Source of the DNA: Nonomuraea rubra
GTDB taxonomy: Bacteria > Actinomycetota > Actinomycetes > Streptosporangiales > Streptosporangiaceae
Assembly: GCF_014207985.1 (NCBI RefSeq)
Contig: NZ_JACHMI010000001.1
Location: forward strand, 5,315,001 to 5,379,000
Direction of reading: 5' to 3'
Length of the DNA stretch: 64,000 nt
The notes under the pieces were generated by a model. The model had not been told where the DNA came from, ran no database searches, and worked only from the letters and a program-made list of their open reading frames with translations. Below, piece after piece: positions 7,987 to 14,526 of this stretch. The number at the start of each line of letters is the position of its first letter. Positions within the stretch are counted from its first letter, which is position 1. A program made the translations under genes and the position numbers.

Positions 7987-9066
7987 TTACCCGGTCAGGC
8001 ACTCCCTGCCCTCGTCCCACCTCCACCGCACGTCCCGGCCGGTCAGGTGCACGCCGCCGATCCACCGGTCGATGCCGTTGAGCGTCACGTGGTCGGCCTC
8101 GCCCGCCAGCACGCGGGCGCCGTCGCCGGTCAGGACGACCTCGGTGGCGGGTCCGGCCGGGGTACCGGAGGGACGGGTGCGCAGCAGCGGGTGCGGGGCG
8201 GCGGCGAGTCGGTCCATCGTCGCGAAGTACCAGGTGTCCCCGAGGTAGGGGCGGGCCTCGCGGGCGGAGGCGCGGACGAAGACGTCCCCGGCCGTGGAGT
8301 CCTGCGCGGCGGCGGCGAGGACGCGGCGTTCGGTGAGGGAGAGGCCGTCGCGGGTGGAGGGGTACTCGCGGCTGAGCCGTTCGAAGGCCTCGCCGAGGAA
8401 GCGCAGCTCGGCGGAGCGGGCGGCGGCGATGGCGGGCAGGCCGTCCGGCGCGGGGGCGCGGAAGGCGGCCCACGCGCGGGTGGCCAGGTCGAGGGCGGCG
8501 GGGGTGAGGGTGGCGCAGGCCCGGGTCGCGGGCAGTTCGGCGAGCTGGTCGGGGCGTAGCTCGCCGAGGCCGCCGAAGCGGGCGATGCCGGGATGTTCGC
8601 CGATGCAGATCAGCGTGATGCGCCCGGCCGGCACCTCCAGCTCGGCCAGGCGGGACAGGATCTGCACGATCTGGAGCTGGTCGTACAGGTCCGCCTCGAA
8701 CCACAGCACGTACTCGCCGTCGCGGTGCGCCTCCAGCGCGGCGTCCCGGCGCTCGAACATGCGCAGGCCCTCGGCGTGGTCGTCGGCGCCCGCCCCCATG
8801 AGGAACGCGGTCCTGACCCGCCGCAGCTCCTCGTGCCCCAGCGCGGGGACCGGCCCCTCGTGCAGCGAGTCGCGCCAGTACACGATGTGCCGGGCCAGCC
8901 CCGTCCCGGCCAGGTCGGTGCAGTCGCCGTTGCTGACGTGCAGCGCCTCCGCCATCCGCACGGCGGCGGGGTCGCCGAGCAGCTGCCGGCGCGCGATCGT
9001 GTACGACTCGCCGGTCCTGGCCATGCGGGCGCGTACCAGCCGCTTGAAGTCCGCTTGCTTGGTCAT
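7987..9066 (-). CDS. DUF1835 domain-containing protein
   Basis: This 359-aa cytoplasmic protein is of unknown function. The N-terminal ~30 residues (FKRLVRARMARTGESYTIAR) are the small motif that precedes DUF1835 and related domains in many actinobacteria. Residues ~35-170 match the DUF1835 pattern: HVSNGDCTDLA, VYWRDSLHEGPVP, and VLWFEADLYDQLQIVQIL. The C-terminal part resembles the DUF3658-type partner domain, with SLTERRVLAA and YLGDTWYF. The chosen ATG at 9066 has a GGGAGA ribosome-binding site five bases upstream; an upstream in-frame ATG at 9228 would add 54 residues of unlikely composition. It is a single gene, convergent with the sugar operon and divergent from the MepA-like gene. No biochemical role is established for this family as far as I know. 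Confidence 0.8.
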   Translation of the reverse strand: MTKQADFKRLVRARMARTGESYTIARRQLLGDPAAVRMAEALHVSNGDCTDLAGTGLARHIVYWRDSLHEGPVPALGHEELRRVRTAFLMGAGADDHAEGLRMFERRDAALEAHRDGEYVLWFEADLYDQLQIVQILSRLAELEVPAGRITLICIGEHPGIARFGGLGELRPDQLAELPATRACATLTPAALDLATRAWAAFRAPAPDGLPAIAAARSAELRFLGEAFERLSREYPSTRDGLSLTERRVLAAAAQDSTAGDVFVRASAREARPYLGDTWYFATMDRLAAAPHPLLRTRPSGTPAGPATEVVLTGDGARVLAGEADHVTLNGIDRWIGGVHLTGRDVRWRWDEGRECLTG

Positions 9067-9270
9067 GAACGTCTCCCGCGCGCCCTCCGCGAGCCCCCCG
9101 GCGACAGGTGCGGCCGGGCGCACGATCGGCGAACGGCTTCCCCGCCCGAGAGGTGAGCCTCCCTTTGCCTCCTGGAGGTGACCCGGCCGGGGCGGATCGC
9201 CGGAGGTTGGGCGGGGGACGGCCGCCACCGCCCATGCTAGCCGGACCCTCCTCGATCACCATGGACAACG

Positions 9271-9301
9271 CTGGTCAACGTGCCGTCCTGGCTGGTCAAC
9301 G
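9271..9301. repeat. Direct repeat CTGGTCAACG, two copies 21 bp apart
   Basis: Identical decamers at 9271-9280 and 9292-9301 are two helical turns apart, 48-78 bp upstream of the leader ORF at 9349. The spacing on one DNA face suggests a binding site for a tandemly bound activator or sigma-associated regulator, but the factor is unknown. The rest of the 320-bp spacer between the divergent genes shows nothing else. Confidence 0.35.
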
Positions 9302-9348
9302 CGAGGAGCCGTACAAAAGACGGCAGACACCCCGTTGAGGAGGCAATC

Positions 9349-9390
9349 ATGACCAGCTTGACCGGCCCCGCCGAGCGGAGCGCGCCATGA
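9349..9390 (+). CDS. 13-aa leader peptide ORF coupled to the MepA-like gene
   Basis: A perfect Shine-Dalgarno (GAGGAGG) sits six bases before ATG 9349, which opens a 13-codon frame (MTSLTGPAERSAP) that ends in TGA 9388-9390. The TGA overlaps the ATG of the peptidase gene (ATGA at 9387-9390), and that ATG has no strong ribosome-binding site of its own. The simplest reading is that ribosomes load at the leader and reinitiate on the long gene. No regulatory amino-acid run is present, so attenuation is not suggested. Confidence 0.5.
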   Translation: MTSLTGPAERSAP

Positions 9391-10727
9391 GCCGGCGCTT
9401 AGGCCCCCGCCGGTTCCTGACCGCCACAGCGACCGCCACTGTGACCGCCGTCGCGGTGATCGCCGCGGGAACGCTCCAGCCCGGTGGAACGGCCGCCTGG
9501 GCCGCCACGCCGGCGAGCCCCGACGAGCTCCTCGTTCCGCAGGTGGAGGAGGGCTCCGAGGAGGTCCGGGACCCCGATGCGGGCGAGGAGACCGACGCCG
9601 GCGAGGATTGCGACGCCTCGGACGCCGCCTCCGACCAGCCCGCCTTCCAGGTCACCGCGATCAACCGGGACCGGGTGCCCCGCCATCCCGATCCCGAGCC
9701 GGCGAAGTCCGCCAGGGACGACAGGGTCGGCATCCCCCGGCCGGACGAGGCCAACGCCCAGCAGCGGTACTTCGGCGTCGACTACACGCTGCCGGCCGGC
9801 ATCGAGCTCACCTGCGTACGGGTGGACCTGCTCAACACCAGCCAGAAGACCCGCGGCACGGTGCTGCAGACGGTCACCAAGGCGGCGCCGACCTCCGGCG
9901 GCGGCGAAGGGGTTAGGAGCGTCGGCCGCGGCAGGCTCAAGGTGCGGGTGACCTTCGACGAGCAGCACCCCTCCAAGGTGAACGGCAAGCCGTCGCAGGT
10001 GACCCGGATCGCCTACCGGGTGAGCCTGTACGGCAGGGGCCAGGACGGCGGCGTGGTGACCACGAGCATGGACTCCGCGAACCTGTTCCCGCTGTGGCGG
10101 CTGCCCGCCGGGTTCGCCAGGTTCGGGTCGCGTCCCGGGGACGGCGGCGGGGACGACTGGTGCTCGTCGTTCACCCACGGCTGGCTGTCGGCCGCGGCGA
10201 ACAAGGCGCTGCTGCCGGAGATCAACGACGTCTCCGGCGAGCACGCGCGCAACCTCGGTCACCAGACCCACCTGACCGGCAACGACCTCGACATCTTCCA
10301 CCTCTACCAGTTCGACGGCGTGCGGGCCGGCGTGGCCGGCTCCGGCGGCCTGAACTACGGCAAGCTGGTGACCGCGACGAAATCCGCGATGAACGGCGGC
10401 GCGGAAGGGCTCCGCCAGGTCAAGGAGTGGGCGGAGACGACCAGGACGCGGCTGGGCAGGCTGATCGACAACAAGAACGTCGTGCGCATCTACTACGCCG
10501 CCGGCAGCAAGGTCAAGGGAGACGCCCGGTTCGCGAAGGGGTGGGCGGCCGCCCTGCTCAGGGAGGGCGTGTACACGTTCACGAACGCCAAGAAGGAGCA
10601 GGTGGAGCTCGATCTCGGCATCGGCACCTGGGACAGGATCGACAACACGGTCATCCGGGAGAAGGACTTCCGTACCGACCACAACGACCACCTCCACGTG
10701 AGCCTGAGCGAGACGAAGAGGAAGTGA
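9387..10727 (+). CDS. Secreted MepA-like (LAS-type) murein endopeptidase
   Basis: This 446-aa exported protein is probably a zinc peptidase that cuts peptidoglycan cross-links. Residues 1-40 form a signal peptide (RRLGPRRF, a long Ala/Thr/Val core, AAWAA cleavage region), followed by an acidic linker to ~residue 85. The C-terminal ~180 residues carry the penicillin-insensitive murein endopeptidase pattern: H292-x-x-H295-L-T-G-N-D-L-D302 corresponds to the GH-SHQTG-D-D motif, and DHNDHLHV near residues 431-438 supplies the third ligand (H437). The middle region (residues ~125-245) is a beta-rich segment not recognised. It is translated from the leader ORF at 9349. Convergent with the glycosidase-like gene. 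Family assignment rests on the metal motifs. Confidence 0.75.
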   Translation: MSRRLGPRRFLTATATATVTAVAVIAAGTLQPGGTAAWAATPASPDELLVPQVEEGSEEVRDPDAGEETDAGEDCDASDAASDQPAFQVTAINRDRVPRHPDPEPAKSARDDRVGIPRPDEANAQQRYFGVDYTLPAGIELTCVRVDLLNTSQKTRGTVLQTVTKAAPTSGGGEGVRSVGRGRLKVRVTFDEQHPSKVNGKPSQVTRIAYRVSLYGRGQDGGVVTTSMDSANLFPLWRLPAGFARFGSRPGDGGGDDWCSSFTHGWLSAAANKALLPEINDVSGEHARNLGHQTHLTGNDLDIFHLYQFDGVRAGVAGSGGLNYGKLVTATKSAMNGGAEGLRQVKEWAETTRTRLGRLIDNKNVVRIYYAAGSKVKGDARFAKGWAAALLREGVYTFTNAKKEQVELDLGIGTWDRIDNTVIREKDFRTDHNDHLHVSLSETKRK

Positions 10728-10781
10728 CCGGCGGGCCTGCGCGTGATCGCCCGGGGGCGGGCACGCGCCACCGGGCGGCCC

Positions 10782-10877
10782 AGCCGTAGCGCTCGGCCGG
10801 CAGGCGGAACGCCTCCTTCGGCTCCCATCAGCCGTAGCGCTCGGCCAGCAGGTGGAAGGCCTCCTTCGGCTCCCACG
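10782..10877. repeat. 48-bp tandem duplication at the 3' end of the glycosidase-like gene
   Basis: The last 16 codons of the adjacent minus-strand gene, with its stop (10830-10877), are followed by a second, slightly diverged copy at 10782-10829. Both read WEPKEAF-x-L-x-AERYG in the same frame; the copies differ at a few positions (FHLL versus FRLP). The duplication lies just beyond the TGA, so it is untranslated unless the stop is read through, where the second copy has TGG (Trp) instead of TGA. Confidence 0.8.
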
Positions 10878-11781
10878 TCGTCCCGCCGGTCACCCGGACG
10901 ACGCCGTAGCTGGCCGCGTCGAGATCCCCGGGCAGGTCGAACTGCGCGAACGTGTTGACGAACACGCTGTCCACCCCCTCCTGCTCGCACACGTCCAGCA
11001 CCTCCCGCAGGTAGGCGGCCTGCTCGCCCTCGTCGCGGGCCAGCGGCCTGCTCAGCCCCACCGGCCGGTGCCCGTCGTACTCGACCACCTCCGTGCCCCG
11101 CGCCCCCAGGTCGCCGGCGCCACGGAACGTCATGCATCCCACCTCGGTGATCGCCACCGGCTTGCCGCTCCGCGCGACCAGCGCGCGCACCCCGTCGCGG
11201 TACCGGCCGGCGATCTCCGCCGACCGGTACAGGTCCACCCCGACGAGGTCGAACGGTGACCAGTCCACGGACTCGAAGGGGATGGCCGCGTACGTGATCC
11301 TCCCGGAGAACCGCTCCCTGACCACCGTCACGGCGTCCTCCAGGAACGCGTTGACCAGCGCGGGCACCCGTCCGAGGTGCTCGCGCAGCCTCTCCGGCTC
11401 CGACAGCAGCCCGATCCGGTCCCCGATCGTGTCCCCGGGCAGGAAACCCCGGTTGAGCAGGCTGTGCTCCGCCCCCGCCACGAACACCGCGGCGGGGCCC
11501 TCGACCCGTCCGGCGCAGTCGGCGAACAGGTCGATCAGCTCCGCCGGCGTCAGGTCGGCGGTGAACGGGGAGAACCACACCTCCAGCCCGGCGGCGACCG
11601 CCTCGCGGGCGGCCGCCTCCAGCCTGGCGGGGTCCGAGCCGATGATCCTCACGGCCGTGCAGCGCAGGTCACGCCTGATCGCCTGGAGGTCGTGCCGGAC
11701 GGCGCCGAGGTCGAACGCCGGCCGGGTGTCGTGGCCGCCGATCACGATGCCGGTGTCATAGACGATGCCCTTGCCACGCAT
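10828..11781 (-). CDS. Glycosidase-like (beta/alpha)8 barrel protein, TetR-controlled
   Basis: This 317-aa cytoplasmic protein resembles the barrel proteins that actinobacterial annotations often call abortive-infection-like, but which look like glycoside hydrolases: KGIVYDTG at the N-terminus, strand motifs VRIIGSDP and LEVWFSPF, FVAGAEHSL, ITYAAIPFE, DLVGVDLYR, KPVAITEVGC and VFVNTFAQFDL. The Glu in VAGAE and the Glu in AITEVG sit where a GH acid/base and nucleophile would lie. ATG 11781 is preceded by GGAAGGGATGA; an upstream ATG at 11847 would run through the palindrome and is rejected. It is divergent from the TetR gene across the 20-bp palindrome, so it is the likely regulated target. 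Substrate unknown. Confidence 0.7.
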   Translation of the reverse strand: MRGKGIVYDTGIVIGGHDTRPAFDLGAVRHDLQAIRRDLRCTAVRIIGSDPARLEAAAREAVAAGLEVWFSPFTADLTPAELIDLFADCAGRVEGPAAVFVAGAEHSLLNRGFLPGDTIGDRIGLLSEPERLREHLGRVPALVNAFLEDAVTVVRERFSGRITYAAIPFESVDWSPFDLVGVDLYRSAEIAGRYRDGVRALVARSGKPVAITEVGCMTFRGAGDLGARGTEVVEYDGHRPVGLSRPLARDEGEQAAYLREVLDVCEQEGVDSVFVNTFAQFDLPGDLDAASYGVVRVTGGTTWEPKEAFHLLAERYG

Positions 11782-11800
11782 GATCTCATCCCTTCCAAAA

Positions 11801-11820
11801 GGTACGGTACGTACCGTACC
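11801..11820. promoter_or_regulatory. 20-bp perfect palindrome, TetR operator
   Basis: GGTACGGTACGTACCGTACC is a perfect palindrome between the divergent TetR gene (start 11824) and the glycosidase-like gene (start 11781). Its position, three bases before the tetR ATG, and its internal GTAC repeats fit a TetR-family operator that controls both genes. Confidence 0.85.
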
Positions 11821-11823
11821 CTG

Positions 11824-12489
11824 ATGGGCGTGAGGCGTCGCGGTCAAGAGCTGGAGCAGGCCATCCTCAAGGCGGCCCAGGACGAGCTACTCGAGTCCGG
11901 CTATGCCGGACTGACCATGGAACGGGTGGCCCGGCGGGCGGGCACCAACAAGAACGCCCTCTACCGCCGCTGGCCCAACCGCGCCGCGCTCGGCGTCGCC
12001 GCCTACGCCGGGCTGGCCGCCGACCGGACGGTGATCCCCGACACCGGCAGCCTGCGCGGCGACGTCCTGGCCCTGCTGCGCGCCGCCAACAGCCACTGGT
12101 CGTCGCCGCTCGGCGAGATCCTGCGCGGCCTGCTGGCCGGCGCGGGCGACGACCCGGAGCTGCTGGCCGCCCTGCACACGCGCGCCACGGACAGCGCAAC
12201 GGACAGCGCAACGGACAGCGCCACTGGCAGCGCAACGGGCAGCGCTACGGACGGCGGCGCGGACGGCGGGGCGGGCATGTGGCAGGTCGTGCTGAGGCGG
12301 GCGGGCATCCAGGTCACGGCCAGGGTCGCGACGGTGGCGATGGGGCTGCTGCGCAACGAGTTCGTCACCAGGGGCGAGCCCAACGTCCCCGACGAGGTGC
12401 TCGTCGAGATCGTCGACGAGGTCTACCTGCCGCTGGTCACGGGCCTGTCCCGCGGCGTGCGGCACCCCACGCCGGCTCAGAGCCCGTGA
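11824..12489 (+). CDS. TetR-family transcriptional regulator with an ATDS repeat
   Basis: This 221-aa regulator has an N-terminal helix-turn-helix at residues ~10-55 (ILKAAQDELLESGYAGLTME, then VARRAGTNKNALYRRWPNR) with the typical TetR recognition helix. The C-terminal ligand domain resembles the TetR_C type (GDVLALLRAANSHW, LRRAGIQVTARVAT). It is interrupted at residues ~121-144 by six ATDS/ATGS units encoded by a 12-bp tandem repeat, an expansion not expected in the family fold, probably lying in a loop. The short spacing and the palindrome at 11801-11820 indicate control of itself and the divergent gene. The 3' end overlaps the convergent HTH-oxidoreductase gene by 13 bp. Confidence 0.9.
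   Translation: MGVRRRGQELEQAILKAAQDELLESGYAGLTMERVARRAGTNKNALYRRWPNRAALGVAAYAGLAADRTVIPDTGSLRGDVLALLRAANSHWSSPLGEILRGLLAGAGDDPELLAALHTRATDSATDSATDSATGSATGSATDGGADGGAGMWQVVLRRAGIQVTARVATVAMGLLRNEFVTRGEPNVPDEVLVEIVDEVYLPLVTGLSRGVRHPTPAQSP
12184..12255. repeat. Six-copy 12-bp tandem repeat within the TetR gene
   Basis: Units GCAACGGACAGC and close variants repeat six times in frame, encoding Ala-Thr-Asp/Gly-Ser. Two units are identical, showing recent expansion; copy number could vary between strains. Confidence 0.9.
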
Positions 12490-13133
12490 ATCCGGCGGCC
12501 GGTCATCTGCTGCGGGACGATGCGGATGTACAGGTGGCGCTCGCAGCCCGCCCACGGCGTGACACCCGCCTCGGACACCTTGGCCACCTCGTCCTCGGGC
12601 ACATGGTGGGCGGCTCCCTGAACGAGCACGCTCCAGCCCGCCCGCTGGACCTCGTCGATCCGGTCCACCTGGAAAGCGATCTTGATGTCCACCCCCTCGA
12701 GGCCGGTACGCAGGTCGGCGTCCATGGGTCCGCCGCGGGCGGTCCGGAAGACGATCGCGCCGTCGTGGAGCCGGTAGTTGACGGGCAGCACCGTGGGCCC
12801 GTGCGAGCCGTTGAACGCCACCCGGCCGATCCCGCCGGGTGAGACCAGCCGCAGGCACTCCTCGGGCTCCAGCACCTCAAGGACCGGCTCGTCCATCGCC
12901 GCACCCTGCCCAGGGGGACGATCGCGGCCACCCCCGAGCAGGTCCTGCGCCGTGGTTTCGAGAGCCCTGGCCAGCCGGGTCACCGTGCCCCTGTCAGGAG
13001 TGCCCAGATGAGTCTCCAGGTACTGGATGTAACCGGCCGACATGTCGGCGCGATCGGCGACCTGCTCCAGCGTGAGACCGAGCCGGTCGCGGTGGTGATG
13101 GATGCGACGTCCGAAATCGCCGTTGCCGGTCAT
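12477..13133 (-). CDS. XRE HTH - pyridoxamine 5'-phosphate oxidase-like fusion protein
   Basis: This 218-aa protein joins an XRE helix-turn-helix (residues ~8-65: LGLTLEQVADRADMSAGYIQ, LETHLGTPDRGTVTRLARAL) to a split-barrel flavin-binding domain of the pyridoxamine-phosphate-oxidase/NimA-like family (residues ~85-210: CLRLVSPGGIGRVAFNG, VLPVNYRLHDGAIVFRT, VDIKIAFQVDRID, WSVLVQGAA). Such fusions probably sense or reduce with FMN or F420. ATG 13133 starts the HTH; the upstream ATG at 13274 would add an Arg-rich stretch and is rejected. A DosR-type box lies ~96-109 bp upstream (13229-13242, reading GGGAC-GAAC-GGCCC on the coding strand). The 3' end overlaps tetR by 13 bp. Confidence 0.85.
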   Translation of the reverse strand: MTGNGDFGRRIHHHRDRLGLTLEQVADRADMSAGYIQYLETHLGTPDRGTVTRLARALETTAQDLLGGGRDRPPGQGAAMDEPVLEVLEPEECLRLVSPGGIGRVAFNGSHGPTVLPVNYRLHDGAIVFRTARGGPMDADLRTGLEGVDIKIAFQVDRIDEVQRAGWSVLVQGAAHHVPEDEVAKVSEAGVTPWAGCERHLYIRIVPQQMTGRRIHGL

Positions 13134-13228
13134 GAGCGTGTCCTCCCGTACGAGATGGTGCCCGCCACTTCGCCGGATCGAGAGCGGCCACAGCCGTGAC
13201 GCTACCCAGCCACCACCTGCCACGGTCA

Positions 13229-13242
13229 GGGCCGTTCGTCCC
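13229..13242 (-). promoter_or_regulatory. DosR/DevR-type box upstream of the HTH-flavin gene
   Basis: On the minus strand the site reads GGGACGAACGGCCC, i.e. GGGAC, four bases, GGCCC. The mycobacterial DosR consensus is built as GGGAC-N4-GTCCC, and GGCCC half sites occur among natural variants. It is 96 bp upstream of ATG 13133. Confidence 0.55.
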
Positions 13243-13321
13243 TTACGCCGGAGACCTCCGGCCCTGCTGCCCATGCGCTACGTGGTGGACGACTCGCTCC
13301 CGGACCGGTGCCCGTCCTCGG

Positions 13322-14005
13322 TCATGCGCCGCCCCACATGGGCAGGTCGGCGATGTCGTCGTGCTTCCAGGCGAGCTCGTCGCGCACGGCCACGACGCCG
13401 TCGATGTTCTCGGCCAGGCGGACGGCGGTGACGGCGTGGCTGCGCTCGGCGTAGGTGCCGGTGAGCGTGACGACGGCGTCGGTCACGGTCACGTCGGCTC
13501 TGCCGTGCAGCGCCTCGCGTACCTCCTGCTCGATGTCCTGGTCGCGGCGGAGGAAGACCTTGATGAGGTCGCGGCGGCTGACGATGCCGGCCAGGCGGCC
13601 GTCGGGGTCCACGACCGGCAGGCGCTTGACGCCGTGGCGGTCCATCAGCCGGGCGGCCGTCACGATGGCGGCGTCGGGGGTGGTGACGTGGGCGGGGCTG
13701 GTCATGAGCGCGCCGGCGGTCTCGCCGAGGGACTTGCGGTAGCCGCTGCCCTCGCTGCCGGCGGTGTGCCGGATGCGGGCGCGCAGCGGCGGCCGGTAGC
13801 CGTCGCCGTAGTAGCGCTCCTTGAACTCCTCCTTGGCCAGCAGGTCGGCCTCGGACACGACGCCCAGCACGCGGTTGTCGTCGTCCAGCACGGGCACCCC
13901 GCTGACGCCGCGGCTGATGAGCAGCTCGGCGACGGTGTGGAAGGACGCGTTCTGGTTGACGGCGGCGACGTCGGTGGTCATGACGTTCTCGACGGTGCTT
14001 CTCAT
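13322..14005 (-). CDS. CBS-CBS-BON stress protein (Hrp1-like)
   Basis: This 227-aa cytosolic protein has CBS domains at residues ~8-62 (VENVMTTDVAAVNQNASFHT, GVSGVPVLDDDNRVLGVVSE) and ~98-152 (AGALMTSPAHVTTPDAAIVT, VKRLPVVDPDGRLAGIVSRR), which together form an adenosyl-ligand binding pair. A BON domain follows at ~157-220 (EVREALHGRADVTVTDAVVT). In mycobacteria paralogous CBS proteins belong to the DosR dormancy regulon, which agrees with the nearby boxes. The ATG at 14005 has an AGGAGATC site upstream. The divergent frameshifted hemerythrin gene starts 201 bp away, and a degenerate DosR-type box lies between them at 14126-14139. Confidence 0.9.
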   Translation of the reverse strand: MRSTVENVMTTDVAAVNQNASFHTVAELLISRGVSGVPVLDDDNRVLGVVSEADLLAKEEFKERYYGDGYRPPLRARIRHTAGSEGSGYRKSLGETAGALMTSPAHVTTPDAAIVTAARLMDRHGVKRLPVVDPDGRLAGIVSRRDLIKVFLRRDQDIEQEVREALHGRADVTVTDAVVTLTGTYAERSHAVTAVRLAENIDGVVAVRDELAWKHDDIADLPMWGGA

Positions 14006-14125
14006 GGTGATCTCCTGAGGTGCTTGACCAGGCCCCTACCCGGACGCCGTCGGTGTTGACCCACCGGCTCCGGTCGCGGACCTCGGCGGCGGTGCCGCCG
14101 CGAGGTGACGGAAGGCCGGCGTGTA

Positions 14126-14139
14126 CGGACCTTCGGCAC
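14126..14139. promoter_or_regulatory. Degenerate DosR-type box
   Basis: CGGACCTTCGGCAC has the GGAC-N4-GGCA arrangement seen at the other boxes in this block. It lies in the 201-bp spacer between the divergent CBS-BON gene and the hemerythrin-like gene, 121 and 68 bp from their starts. Only a partial match. Confidence 0.35.
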
Positions 14140-14206
14140 TGATCACCACGCCGCCCCTGGCAGGAGGGTGGTCTCCGAGCCGTGACCACCTCTGAAAGGA
14201 CCACCT

Positions 14207-14498
14207 GTGTGCAACTACCGTGGCTGCCGGGAGTTCCCGCTGATCGGCCGCCTGTCCCAGGAGCACTGGGACATCGCCGAGTGCGCGGGAGCGCGAGCGG
14301 CTGTGCGCCGAGCACGCCGGGATCCACGGCGTGCTCGGCGCGATCGACCGGGCCGCGCCCCACCGGCCCGCCGTGCTGGGCGCGTTGGACCTGCTGCACC
14401 GGCACATCGATCACGAGGAGCACGGCCTGTTCCCCGCGGCCGTCATCATGCTGCCCCTCGCCGCCTGGGACCGCGTCACGCCCGGCCGACCCGGATAG
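14207..14498 (+). pseudogene. Hemerythrin-like (HHE) protein gene with a frameshift
   Basis: The first frame reads MCNYRGCREFPLIGRLSQEH and DIAECAG, the N-terminus of small actinobacterial hemerythrin-like proteins that usually start MC-Y-GC. The rest of the domain continues one base off, after about base 14290: LCAEHAGIHGVLGAIDRA, LDLLHRHIDHEEHGLFPA, then a TAG at 14496-14498. Together the two parts give the expected His and HEE iron-ligand pattern and a ~95-residue protein. The family binds a di-iron centre and is linked to O2, NO or redox sensing. A single-base indel therefore separates two well-conserved halves: either a young pseudogene or a base error. It lies beside the nitrite reductase gene, which makes an NO-related role plausible. 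Confidence 0.7.
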
Positions 14499-14526
14499 CG
14501 GGCGGAACGACCCCGAAGCCCGGCTC

